From: Ziziphus jujuba
Lineage: Eukaryota; Streptophyta; Magnoliopsida; Rosales; Rhamnaceae
Direction: 5' to 3'
Length of the DNA stretch: 64,000 bases
NCBI RefSeq assembly: GCF_031755915.1
Contig: NC_083379.1
Coordinates: forward strand, 12,013,501 to 12,077,500
Shown: positions 13,801 to 25,362 of the stretch, piece by piece
Layout of the letters: each line of letters opens with the position of its first letter
Numbering within the stretch: the stretch's first letter is position 1
Notes under the pieces: generated by a model
What the model saw: the letters and a program-made list of their open reading frames with translations, nothing else
What the model was told of the DNA's origin: nothing
Database searches by the model: none
Made by a program: the position numbers and the translations under genes

Positions 13801-16800
13801 AAATATATTTATATCAATTGCACAATAATCTTATGAATTTCATATTACTCATAATTGCAGGGCACAATCATACTGATTTACTAGTTTCAAATAGAAGCAG
13901 GCACATTTTTGGATGAGAATATACAATAAATCATTGTATTCACTTATTTCATTTTTACTGGGTTGACGAATCGAAAAATCTTCTTTAATATTTAAAACAA
14001 AAATGTCCATAAAACCAGTGTGCACAGAACAGATACTTTTAGCATATTTACAACTCTATACTATTATAACAAGCCAATTTTGTTCTGCTGTGATCCCTAA
14101 GCTGAAACACTGTTTCAAATTTCAACCTGAGCTATAAACTCCTTTGCACAAAAATTTTAATCATCTTATAAATACCTGAGGCCTGAAAATTGTCATGCAG
14201 TGAAACAATGCACGTCAAACTTGCACGCTTTCTAAGGAGATTTACCATTCAAATGCTTCTATCTTTCTTAATTTCTCCTAAGGTTCCTAACTTCTCTCAG
14301 CCACTGTGTTTTCTTGTTTCCAAATTTACTTATACATTTTAGTCATCATATTCAACCACCATAATCTTTCTTTCCATAGAACACATGCAGCAGAATAATA
14401 CATGAGTAATGCTAGGGGTACCAAGAAGTCCATCAAGATGTTTACCAAGATGATGCGGTGGCAAGATGACATGTTATTATTTTATTGGTTGAAAAATTTA
14501 TATAGACTAAATATGGAGAAGTGAACCCTTCATGGGATAAGTACAACGAAATATAAGCCAATCAAACAATGACACTTCATTACTAGGTAAATATCTAGGT
14601 AGACTTGTTGATGCCTCTAGCATTATTCATAATCTATAGAAAGGAGTATTTGAAAATACATAGTTATTTAGAAAAATGTACCTCATTCCATTTTTCTAAG
14701 GAAAAGCCATGGTCTATGCATCTGTACTAAACATAAGGCAGATTCAAAACCTACGTGCACAAACTTATGTGATCAGCAAAGGCAACAGGGCATATCAAGG
14801 ATGCCAATAAACTTCTGTAACATCCTAAAACAAGATCAACTATTCAAATAACCCCAAGAATGAAAATTAAATTATAGACCATACTTTTTCTATTGGGTTT
14901 TCCCTATAATCTGAGAAAGGGGAATTCAAGCAAATTTTAGATAGTATCAGCTTTGAGCCCTTTCCTTTCTAATTGAATATAACATGGTCTCTGAAACCAT
15001 GATAGTATGGATGCACACCAAACTTATGGAATAATTGTGCGATAACATCAAGGCCGTAGAATTATACCCTACTTTCGTGGATAATTTAATAGAAAATAAA
15101 TGCAGCCATTGCAGGTACTGTTTAAGATCCCATGTACAAGACTTAAAGGCTTCTACCTAACCCACTCGCAAACGAGAACATTATATAAAATCATTACCAA
15201 CAATACCTTGTCCAACAGTCAGCAACAATTTTAAATGTCTATAGAAAAAGATGAATATATAATAACCTCTCAAATTAGATACGCTTTTGAGTAAGACCAT
15301 AATTGAATCAAAGGAGAATTAAAAAAAGTTTCAAAATTTGGGAAACTCCTTTACATAACAAAACAAGAAACTAAAAAATTCTACGACACAACTTTCCAAC
15401 ATGGACAAAGCTGGTAAAAGGAATATGCTTGAAATTTTATTTTTTTTTTTATTTTTTTTATTGAAGCCCATAGAGTCTAAAGAGGCCAACAACTGTAATG
15501 ACCCCAAAAAGGAGAGAGAGAGAGAGAGGGGGGGGACATAAAAATAAAAATAAAAAAATAAAAAAAAGGTAGCTATTCCCAGGATTCTAGATACAAGAAA
15601 AACACACCTTGAGACGCAATTCTGAACTTATAACCTCTAAATCCCTCACAGGATCCACTGAGTCATCAACATGGATAATATCTGGATCTTCAAATGCACC
15701 TACAAGAATTGATTAAAGGAAAACATTGCACACATTAACTGTACATTTTACGTCATAAAGGAAAAACAAGTAGTACCTCTTCAACCAACTACCAATGTGA
15801 TTGCTACACTGAAGAATACAACTCAAACTGTTTGAACTGCCTTGAGTACATATGCAAGAATATTTATTACTATTGTTATCTATTGATAGTCATAGAGCAG
15901 GTAAGCAAAAAACTGGTCAAAATACATTGGACAACATAAAAACTGCAAACAATTAAGAGAAGTGCTCTCTACTAGGTAGCTTACAATTCAAGGGGTGCTA
16001 AATCTAGCATTAAAGTGTTAATTTTTTCAGAAGTGCTCAACTGACAACCCCACACAAGAAAGAACACTGTTCTATAGCTTCGACAGGATGTAGCATAAGA
16101 ATAAACAAAGTCAACAAAGCTTACATGAAGCCAGAAATTAACATACACAAAGAGCTATATGATAATTTTGATTTCTCATAATAGTAATTCAAACATGTAT
16201 TCATAAACTTGGTCATCACCAGAGAAGTACATCTTGCAAAAGTAGCAACATGCAACCATGTATTGCACTTAGATTATATGAATCTTACGTAAAACATGAA
16301 AAATGCCATCAACTGCACGGATATGAGACAAAAAACTGTTGCCCAGGCCTTGTCCTTCATGGGCACCTCGAACAAGTCCAGCTATATCATGAATTTCCAA
16401 AAATGCTGGGATCTGAAACTCAATGTTAATAGAAAAATGTAAGAATAGACCAACTTCAAGAAAAACAAAGCATTATAACTATTAAACATAGCACATGATA
16501 ATGAACTTTTGGATGAAAAAATAATAATAATGAATAATTTAGGCACTGAAGGAAAAACAAAAAGGACTTTTCAGAACTTTTAACTTGAGATAATTTGCAG
16601 TTTATTTGTTACAATTGCATACAATTTAAAGCTTTTAATATGCAAACTCATTAAAAAATGCCAATTGAAAACCACTCAAATACACAAGAAGCATTTAACA
16701 GAGGAGCTTCTTCCACAAACAATGAAACAATAAACCATAAAATTCAAAACCATAAACAGAAAAACATAAAAATTTCAATGGCGCACCACTGAAGTGCACA

Positions 16801-18202
16801 AAAACTTGATAAGATGTGAATGTGCATCCCACACATGGACATATACTTACAAGAGAAGAGAACTTCCATTACATATGACCATTGGGAACTTCAAAATATA
16901 ACTAAATTTAAAATCCCAAAATTTAGAGGAAAGTGGCTTACAGCCGTAGGATTCATAAAATCTATACTTCAACGCTTTATTTTCACCTTTTTCATTATTT
17001 ATTTATTTATTTATCCCCAACACATATCATTATCAAGTTGTAGGAAGCAAACTCATGGCAATAATGATGTATATTTTAGACTGTAGTATCACCACAACAA
17101 TTTCTTAAAAGGTTCCCTAAGAGCTCATAGAAAAAAAAAAAAAAAATGATGCTAGAATACACCCACCTTTAAAAAATATTTTATCCTGCATGTAGCATGG
17201 AATCTTTCCAATTATATTTCTGTTAGTTACGTATGAACAAAAATATGTTAAAATTTGCATCTAAAATAAAACTGAGTCGGTGCTTTGGGTTTTTCGGAAG
17301 CTTTTATTCTGCAATCGCAGAAAGGCAGTAAATATATTTACTATTTTCAAACCAAATAAGCAACGCAGATGGAAAAAAGACTGTCCTAAGAAGTCAAATA
17401 GGCTATCCAAGTCGAGCTATGAACAGTACACCTAAGTAATGTCTAAAGCAGTCGCATCTCTCTGCAAGACGTCTGAACCAAAGTCCTAGGAAATGTAATG
17501 AACAAACCTCGCTTTTTGGCTTGTACAGCTGGCAAAGCCATTCAAAGCGCTCGTCGGGGATGTTAACCCGGGCCTCATTAGGCTCAATTGTGCAGAAAGG
17601 GAAGTTCTCCGCAGGTATTGACAACTTGGTGAGTGTGTTAAAAAGAGTAGATTTTCCAACATTTGGCAATCCAACCTGAAAAATGGAAAAATACAATTAA
17701 CTTACCAACCCCATGAACTTGCTAAAAGACAGTTCAGAATAACTTGCATAATTTAATTGGCATTAAATCTCACGCCAAAAAACAATAATAATAACAAATC
17801 TATTGCATTAGACACCATGAACAGAAAAGAACGAAAATCTTTAACAATCATTTCCCAATTATCCAATTCTTTATGCCTCTATAGTATTCGATTATACTAA
17901 ATATCCTTTCACTCAGTTAGCACATTAACTTATAATAAATCAAACAAATTAAAGCGAAAGAAGTACTTAAACGCAATACGCAAGTTGATAAAGCCTTTAA
18001 AAGTTGCAAAGTCCCAATTACAGACGAAGTACAAAGACCTAGTTTCGAACCAAATCAGTAAAGAATGAAAATGAATTCAAAGAAATGAAGAAAGACGAAG
18101 AAGAAGAAGACATACAATCCCAATCTTGAGGTGAGATGAGAATCGGCCAAGAATCGGCCGCTCAGCCGGTGCTTCTTTCCCTTTAGCAGATTTTGGAGGC
18201 AT
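4839..18202 (-). CDS. OLA1: Obg-like ATPase 1 (YchF family), 12 coding exons, 394 aa
   Basis: Cytosolic P-loop ATPase of the TRAFAC/Obg family that binds ribosomes and acts in stress and translation control. Coding exons (minus): 18202-18116, 17675-17508, 16412-16289, 15699-15608, 12091-11993, 10046-9933, 9244-9180, 8660-8544, 7074-6999, 6316-6224, 5116-5066, 4937-4839. All junctions are GT-AG and the frame stays open for 1185 nt. The protein shows the G1 loop GLPNVGKST (residues 31-39), the switch DIAGLV (94-99), a central helical part, the base-recognition motif NMNEKD (230-235) that carries NxxE where GTPases have NKxD, and a C-terminal TGS domain ending SGGGKK. The length matches my memory of Arabidopsis OLA1. 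The start is the MPPK N-terminus typical of plant members. Introns 4 and 5 are large and hold a hAT element, a MITE and a SINE. Confidence 0.95.
5228..5408. repeat. Tandem duplication, two units of about 91 bp
   Basis: Two adjacent copies (about 5228-5318 and 5319-5408) share a core around TATTATCACGGATAGGTAAT followed by GTGTGAGATTTTGGAATGAA. They differ at only a few positions, so the duplication is recent. It lies in OLA1 intron 10. Confidence 0.85.
11040..11342 (-). mobile_element. tRNA-derived SINE in OLA1 intron 5
   Basis: On the minus strand the element starts with a tRNA-like head containing a perfect Pol III B-box type motif (GGGTTCGATTCC, about 11264-11275) and an A-box-like stretch near GTGGAGCAAATGG upstream. 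An unrelated body follows, and the element ends in a T/A-rich simple tail (TATTATTATTATT). It is flanked by an 18-bp target-site duplication: TGGATGGTAACTAGACAT at 11022-11039 and TGGATGGTAACTTGACAT at 11343-11360, with one mismatch. Long duplications and an A/T tail are the signature of LINE-mediated retroposition. It lies in the same orientation as OLA1. Confidence 0.85.
11380..11735 (+). mobile_element. Decayed LTR or TRIM-like remnant (tentative)
   Basis: The sequence ends in AACATGATATTAGAGC (PBS-like part 11720-11731), which resembles the initiator-Met tRNA primer-binding site TGGTATCAGAGC with two differences. It is preceded by a TATAAATA motif near 11663. A second, weaker PBS-like match (ATGGTACGAGAG) lies near 11527. 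This looks like an old LTR/leader fragment in OLA1 intron 5. No paired LTR was found, so the call rests on the PBS-like string. Confidence 0.3.
12959..13731. mobile_element. Non-autonomous hAT transposon, 773 bp
   Basis: The element begins CAGTGTTC and ends GAACACTG, a perfect 8-bp terminal inverted repeat of the hAT type. It is bounded by a perfect 8-bp target-site duplication, CTAATAAC, at 12951-12958 and 13732-13739. The ends carry many subterminal short repeats of the AAGGC / CTAGGC / AGGCG type on both strands. The middle is A/T-rich with poly-T, poly-A and (AT)n tracts and encodes no transposase, so it must rely on an autonomous hAT elsewhere. It sits in OLA1 intron 4. Confidence 0.92.
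14402..14630. mobile_element. MITE in OLA1 intron 4
   Basis: A 229-bp segment has imperfect terminal inverted repeats of about 45 bp. The left end starts ATGAGTAATGCTAGGGGTAC; the right end, read on the other strand, starts ATGAATAATGCTAGAGGCAT. The match continues to a shared TTTACC. No coding capacity. The target-site duplication is not clear and the superfamily cannot be named from the ends alone. Confidence 0.7.
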
Positions 18203-18320
18203 TGTTCGTTTCCCACAGAGAGATAGAGAGACTGTGTGTGTGTGGTTTTAAGCTGGCTTTGAAGAGAAGGAAAACAAAGTGAAACAGAGAGGCTTGAGAC
18301 GGTTATATAGACAATGGTTC
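18203..18320 (-). promoter_or_regulatory. OLA1 core promoter and 5' leader
   Basis: Upstream of the OLA1 start, read on the minus strand, a TATA-like CTATATAACC lies at about 18310-18301. That is roughly 100 nt before the ATG, which places transcription start near 18275. The leader includes a pyrimidine-rich stretch (CTCTCTATCTCTCTGTGGG) close to the ATG, common in plant 5' UTRs of translation-related genes. The assignment is by position and motif only. Confidence 0.5.
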
Positions 18321-19552
18321 GAGCCCTAATGAAAGCACACGCGTTAGCCAAAAGCGGAGCTCCGACTCTCTCTGTTTCCGTACTTGTTTACTGCGGATGC
18401 GATGCCTGTTCGAATAAAGAGCCAAACGGAAAGAAAAAAGAAAGACAAAATTAATTAACAAATTAAATTAGATTGTATTACTTGAAAAAAGAAAAAAAAA
18501 GGGCAATGTATTTTATGATAATGATTTTGTAAATTTTTTAAAACGTTTTCCTTTATTATGCCAATCATTTCTAGATTTTATATCCGTTTACTTTATTTTT
18601 TAAAATAATAATAATAATAATAAATTAAGATAGTATAACATTCCATAATATATATATATATATCTATATATATATATTTTTTTTTTTTTTGGGGGGAAAT
18701 CTCCCTAGGGGTAATATATATTTTTTGAATGCGAGCTAATATATATGTTAAAAATGACTTGCTTTCATTGTTATAAAATAAACAGATAAGACTAAATTGT
18801 TTGAAAATAATAACGAAACTATGGTTAACATATTGATTTCAATATCGTTTAGAAATATTCAATATATGTGTAGTTTTGATCAAGATCATCAAATTATCAA
18901 ATATTGTATGCAACTTTATATTCATGCTATAATAAATAGATAATCTATACATCAATACATATTGGTGGCTTTGGTTACTGTTTTCTTCCAAGTAATGATC
19001 TTGATTTGAATCCTGTACTCTATTTTTTTTTTTTTTAAATGCATACTCTATAAAAAAAAAATGTATACATAAAATATTGTTTATGAATGTAATAAAATAA
19101 ATTATGCGGAAACTTACTCTATAAATTGAAAAAGTTTTACTAATTAGAGTTGTGAATTTTATTTAATGATATCGTATTATCGTTGGTTCATAAACTGTAT
19201 TATCATTACTATTTTGTTCTTCAAACATTTTTTTTTTTTTATAAATTCATTTTCAAACTAATTTTAACAATTTATTGTTAGTTCTTATACACTTTTTCAT
19301 TCATTTGGAACTGTAAAACTCACATATTTTAAACTGTGAGCGGATTATAAAGAGATTTAAGGTCTTTTCCTTATATATTTTACTATAACAACACATCAAA
19401 ATCAACCAGTCCAATAGCTATTTAAATAGCTTTTGCATCTTTTTAAATTATGTTATTGAAAATAGCGATTTCCCATTGATGATAGTAGGATTTGGTAAAT
19501 CGAAGCATCTCCTCAACATGCTTACAAAAACAGTAAAAAAATAATAATAATT

Positions 19553-20012
19553 AGAATGTGTTTGGTATGCATAATGAATGCACAAATAAAAAGATAATTT
19601 GCAATATTAATTTTTTCTATGTTTGATATATTTTTAAATAAAGGAATAGCTATTCCATGAAAATAGATAATTTTTAATTTAAAACAATAACTATTTATAT
19701 TTAAAAGTTCATAACTACTATTTTTATATTTTTATCTAAATAAACTTTAAATATATATCTACCATATTTTTAATTATTTAAATTTAGATGATTTATCACA
19801 TTTAAAAAATACATAAATAAATATAAAAAAATTGATTTTTTTAATTATTTTAATCAAATTTTATATTTTTAAAGACCAAACTTGGTTATGATTCTTTATT
19901 TTTGACAAACATATAAATAGAAATTATTAATACATTTTTTCGTTTATTTTCATAAATAGCTATTTCCATATTAATAGGAATAACCATTCTATAAACCAAA
20001 TATGTATTTAAA
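19553..20012. mobile_element. Possible MITE, about 460 bp (tentative)
   Basis: The left end (GAATGTGTTTGGTATGCATA) and the reverse complement of the right end (ATACATATTTGGTTTATAGA) are similar. Both contain a TTTGGT core, and GGAATAGC / GGAATAAC-like motifs lie inside. The interior is A/T-rich and non-coding. The inverted repeat is imperfect and no target-site duplication was established. Confidence 0.35.
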
Positions 20013-20904
20013 AATTTGTTTTGCTATATTTAAAATTATTAAATCATAAAAATCGAAAATTATATTTTACTTAAGAAAAAAAAAATATTTTTGAAGCTCA
20101 TTTTTTGAAGCTCCTGACAACACAAAACTCACCCCTAATGCAATGTCTTTCATCCAAATTTGAAGCTTTTACAAGTCTTATGAAGCCTCCAAATGAATTT
20201 TGGGTGGTGGGTTTGTAACGTTTGGCGGATTTTGAAGGCTAAAGAAGAAACTCCTTAGGTGATTGGATGAGCTCAAAAGTGGTGAAAACTAGATAAATTA
20301 ATTGGGATTTGTGGAGGGTTATATGATATAAGGGAGAAGGAAGAAAGGAAAGGAGTTGGAACAGGCCTCAAATACCCCCTCATAATTGGCTCACATGTAA
20401 TCGGTTCCAAATGAATGGAAAAAAGTATAGGGATCAACGATGCAGTATTAAAGTTAGTTTGAGGACGAGTTCGTTCAAAGAAAAAAAAAAAGAAAAAAAG
20501 AAAAAAAGAGTTTTGAGTATTAAATTGAAACTAAACGTATAGTTTAAGGATTAATAGTAATAATATTCTTTAATTATTTATTTATTTTTGCCAAAAAAAA
20601 AAAACCATAGGTTTATTCAATACAGATAGTCTCTTACATATTTAGGAACAATAAATTTGGGACAATACTATAAGTTTTAAATTTTTTATTAAAATTTTGA
20701 TAATCAATCATATAATAATTTTTTAATAATTGTTAAGTTGATTATGTCCTATATTCATGAAATGCAAAATTATTAAAAAATACCAAATCATTGGATACCA
20801 ATATTTTGGTAAAAATATTTCCAACACTATATTTATTTAACTTTTTTCTCCTATTTATCCAATATTACAAAATCTACATGTGGAAGTTGAATGCATATAT
20901 ATAT

Positions 20905-21300
20905 ATTTAAAAAAATTCTATAGTACAGATGATCTGTATTACATTGTAATATGCATAGACGATCTGTGTTATATTGTAATATGCATAGTCTGTACCATAT
21001 TTGGTGCGTATCTATTACATAGTCTGTACCATATTTGGTGCGTATCTTAGTATTGGCATGCATGATGTGTGTGTGTGTGTGTGTGTGTTGATGATGACAT
21101 TTACGTTCTAGACGAATTATATACACACACGTGTGTGTGTGTTTCTTATATCTTAGTATTAGCATGATGTGTGTGTGTGTTGATGATGACATTTACGTTG
21201 TAGACGAATTATATACACACACGTGTGTGTGTGTTTTAAGAAATGAAGGATGACATGTTTACTGTTGGGTCCGCGTGTGTGTGTGTGTGTGTGTGTTTTA
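20905..21300. repeat. Compound TG/AC microsatellite with nested duplications
   Basis: Several units occur twice side by side: CATAGTCTGTACCATATTTG with its flank (about 20985-21050); GATGATGACATTTACGTTNT followed by AGACGAATTATATACACACA (about 21090-21140 and 21181-21230); and TTTAAGAAATGAARGATG (about 21235 and 21297). They are separated by (TG)n and (AC)n tracts at about 21067-21087, 21121-21141, 21168-21180, 21218-21234 and 21273-21296. Replication slippage or unequal exchange between the TG tracts explains the pattern. Confidence 0.75.
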
Positions 21301-24300
21301 AGAAATGAAAGATGTCATGTTTACTATTGGGTTTGGGCTGGGACCTTCACGAGTAATGAGCCTTAGAACCAGACAAAAATCCAATATATACCAAACTCAG
21401 ACCCCAGGTAAAATAGTCAGGCCCAACATCAAAACCAATCTCAACCTTAAGTCCATATATCAATATTAAGTTTTGGTGCATGGCAAAACATGGCGGTATG
21501 CTGCAACCTGCAATCTCACAAGCTTATGTTTAGAAGCCAGTGAAATTTCATGGGCGAGTGTTATAAACTAAATCCATTTTTGGTCTAACATTTTAATTCA
21601 GTGTAACTGGAGAAGGGGAGCTTTCAACTGGGTAAAAATTCGAACATTGAACTTGAAAATGCTTTATCAATGATTTTTACCACAGTGTCAAAAATATAAA
21701 TATAAAAAGATAAATAATTAAAAAAAAAAAAGGCCGGAGACAATTCCAATATCCTATTCACCTGCTTGCCTAATAGAATGTGAATTTCCATACCAAAAAA
21801 GCAAATAAAATTGAAATCAAATCAAATATATTTTTTTACAAAACCAACCTAATAACAAAATTATTATTTATTTATCCAAAAGAAGTTTTTTTTTTTTTTT
21901 TTTGTTCGGGATAAAAACCAAAGTCATTGTTTTCTTAAAAAAATTTATACTTTCCTGACTAAGTTCATATTGTAGGAAGAATATTGATGATGATCCTAAG
22001 GACATGAATATTTTTTGATTATCAAATATTTGTTCGTACGTTCTTACTCTCTTTAGATATGGGAAAAACAATTGTTCAAATAGAATTTCAGGCTTTTTTT
22101 TATTTTTATTTTTATATTTTTTGGGTTTAGAATTTCAGGGTTTTGAGCAGTAGTTTTGTAAGATTATTATCAAACAGTGGAAAATAACACGTAGAAGTCC
22201 TTTTTTGATATGTAAAAATATGAACCAACTTTTAAAAGTTTTTGGTATTTTACTGTCTTCTGCATATTTTAACTATGATTTAAATCTAAAAAGGTAAAGA
22301 CGCACGTTGCCAACCTGAAAGGAGAGAAAAAGGAAGGATGGAAAGATAGAAAGAAAAACATATCCAAGCATACTTTTTCTAGCTGAGGATTTTGCACTGG
22401 TTCTTCTTTGTATTTATTTATTATTTTTTTTTTGGGGGGGTAATGAACTGGTTCTTCTTTGTAAGTTTCAACTTCAAAGCAAGGAAGGCAGCCCTTTTCT
22501 TTTTTTTTTTTAAGGTTACTTTCTCCTATTCTCATTTTGCTTTGTAAATGGAATCTTGGATGTTGGATACACATTTTCCAAGAACTTTTTGGAGTTTGCT
22601 TTTGTGAGCAACGTATTATTTAGGATATGCTTTTGTGCTTCAACTGCCCTTGAATAATTTTCAAACTTTCTCATGTATAAATCTAACAAACTTACCAAAT
22701 TAAACAGGCAACCAATTGAAATAGAAATATAAAAAAAGCTCAAAGTAAAAGTTAAATAAATTAAAAAGACATTATGCTTAACAATTTGATAAAATCTTAA
22801 GATTTGGTAATGAGGGCTGCTACTTTGTTGGGGTAGCCAATCAGCGTGTTGGAGTTCATGATGTTGCCTCCACATCGACTTTGCGATTTTGGTATCGTTT
22901 TATTTTTCCAACTTATTGATTTTTTTTGTTGGTCAATCACTTGTTGATTCAACTTAGAAAACACTAAAAAGGCATAATAATTATCTTCCACTTCATCAAC
23001 CTTCTCTTATATTTAATTATGATAGCATTTTTGTGAAGAAAAGAAAACAAAATTAATGGGTAACTATTGCCTTCTTTTCTTCCATGCTCTAATAAGCAAT
23101 AATTTTTGTCTATCAACTGTCCCTTTTGGATTTCCTATTTTATAGTCCAACATAAGGCAATGCGGATTTACAGATTTAAGGGACAAGCGGACTTATGTTA
23201 ATGATATGGCTCACCATGTCCAATTTTATGACACAAATGATTTGAGCATTTCTTTAGTTTCTCTTTTGGTGGTTTGAGTATTTATGCAGTTTTAATTTTC
23301 AAATCCATTTCAACTTTATTCAAAATAAACAAAAGATGGATTTTGAGGTAAAACTATTATTATTATTATTATTTTTTTATAATAAAATCCAAGTTTGAAT
23401 TTCCAATCCCTAATATAAAACCAAAAAAAATAAATAAAAAAATTATGGGACTTTTGGGGCATTAATAATGAAAAATGCTAATCAATGTGCAGTTCACAAT
23501 GTATATGAGAAAATCTCAAATCAGTAATCACCTTACTTGTTTGTTCTGTTTGTATTTTTCCCCATATAAATCCAATAGTTCTTGATTTGGTCCTTTTTCA
23601 GTAACCATCCCAAACATATGAAAACGAAAGAAAACACAAGTTATACACAGAGCAATGCTCTACTGAAATCTACTGACTCAGAAACCCATTGTTTTTTTTT
23701 TTTCATTTGGTGAAGGGAAACATTTCAGCACAATGCAATGCTGAGGGAAAAGTTCCATCACCATTACCCAGTGGTCCTGTCCATGGACTCCCACGACAGG
23801 GATGGTTGAGATGTAAAGAATGGGACGCTCTTTTGCCACTTTTCGCAACACTATTGGTTACTTCACATGGGTCCCGCCTATTGAATTCCTCTACCATTAC
23901 CATTATGTCTTCACCTAAACCACCTCTCCAAAGCTGTGTCTTATTGGAACTTGGAAAGGAGTGAGCAAAATAGCCTAGTCAAAGGGGAAGTGGTGGAGGC
24001 CAGAGACTTAGGTGGCACTGACCACACTCCTATCCATGCTCCCTTAACACAATGTTTTTTGTTTTTTTCTTTTATTATTGACTCTCACAAAGTGAGAAAC
24101 CTTAACATTAAGACGGATTTGATAAATCTTTGACGTCCACTAGGAAAGTTTTATAGATTCTGTCACTTTATTTGGCGGGTGAAGAGTGAAAATTTACACC
24201 CAAATGAGAGAAAAAGAAAGGAAAAACCCTAGCATTTTTCCCGCTTACTTTTCTGATATTTTATTGCTGACACTAAAAAATAAAACCCATCAAAAGAATG

Positions 24301-24867
24301 AATAAAAATTAGGGTCTTTTTTTTAATCATTCAAGGTAAAGAAATGTGGTTTACATTTAGCTTCCTCGGTCCTCACATGCCTCTCCAACAGAAGAAAAGT
24401 GAGGTGAAAAGGGACAAAGGTATTTCCTTTCAAGCCTTTGTTTCTTTTTGCATTAAAGAAAGAGCAGGGCTTTGGACTGTGTTTAAGTAGCCAAAGATAA
24501 TAAAAGTGTTTTTAAAGAAAATAAAAGTGTTTTTATTAGGGTTCTTATGTTAAAATTTTCTGGGTCCCTTGTCTTGAATGCTGTCTGGTTCTTAATTTGA
24601 AGACCCACTCCATCCTTCTTCGTGGGTTTGTTGTTGATGGTAACTGAACTCTGTGGAACAATGTGCCAGAGGTATGGTATTATAGCTCGTTTCCATCTGC
24701 AATTGCTTTCAGATAGTTCAAAAAGCTGGTTTTGTTACTCTTTGAGTGTATAAGGTGTAGCTTGTAACGAGCCACATTGTTCTTAAAATGAAATCTTGGT
24801 AAGGAAAATGCTGTAATTTCCATTCTTAGATCCCTGAAGGTGACTCATTTTGTGTTGTTTGTTTCAG

Positions 24868-24944
24868 TCATTGATTGCTATGGGTCAGTTCTTCAGTCTG
24901 AAGCTGTACTTGATTGCTTATTTTTGTGGAGAAGAATCAGTTCC
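24868..24944 (+). other. Candidate 5' UTR exon of GHR1 (tentative)
   Basis: A good acceptor (TTTGTTTCAG ending at 24867) and a strong donor (CC|GTAAGT at 24945) bound a 77-nt segment about 400 bp upstream of the GHR1 start codon. It has no obvious coding role. A spliced leader would explain the signals, but transcript data would be needed to confirm it. Confidence 0.3.
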
Positions 24945-25362
24945 GTAAGTACTGCACACCAAAATTTAGTGCTTTCTTTCGTAAAAGGTACTTGTTTTGA
25001 TGAGCTTATCAGTTGAAGGTTTTGGTTGCATGTGGGGTTCATAATCATTCTTTTGCTTTCTGTAGTGGTAACCACCTAGCTGTAGTTGAATGGCTATAGT
25101 ATTTCTCATGTTTCCCTGCATATGAGTATGCACATTATGGTTGGATTTCTTTGTATTTTGTGAATCTGTCAGCTCCAAAACCCCCAGATTTCTAAGCAAC
25201 ATTCCGCTAATCTCTTGGTTTGATACTTTGACTGGTTAAGAAACTTTGTACTGCAAGCGTTGTTGGAAGTGTCTTCCGTCTGCTTTTGGGTTTGTGGTTA
25301 GCAGCTTGGAAGCTCCCCTTTGTTCTCCTCATTGAGTTTTTAGTTCTCTTGATTGAAGCGGA

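Larger units (their letters stand above)
18321..24867. other. Intergenic region between divergent OLA1 and GHR1
   Basis: About 6.5 kb with no convincing coding frame. It is A/T-rich and repeat-rich: (AT)n near 18649-18677, many poly-A/T tracts, a possible MITE at 19553-20012 and a block of TG/AC repeats at 20900-21300. The part nearest GHR1 (about 23.6-24.9 kb) is less A/T-rich and should carry the GHR1 promoter and leader. No further gene is recognised. Confidence 0.5.

Noticed and set aside
20851..21192. 113-codon frame rich in His and Thr
   Set aside because: It is a translation of the TG/AC microsatellite block.
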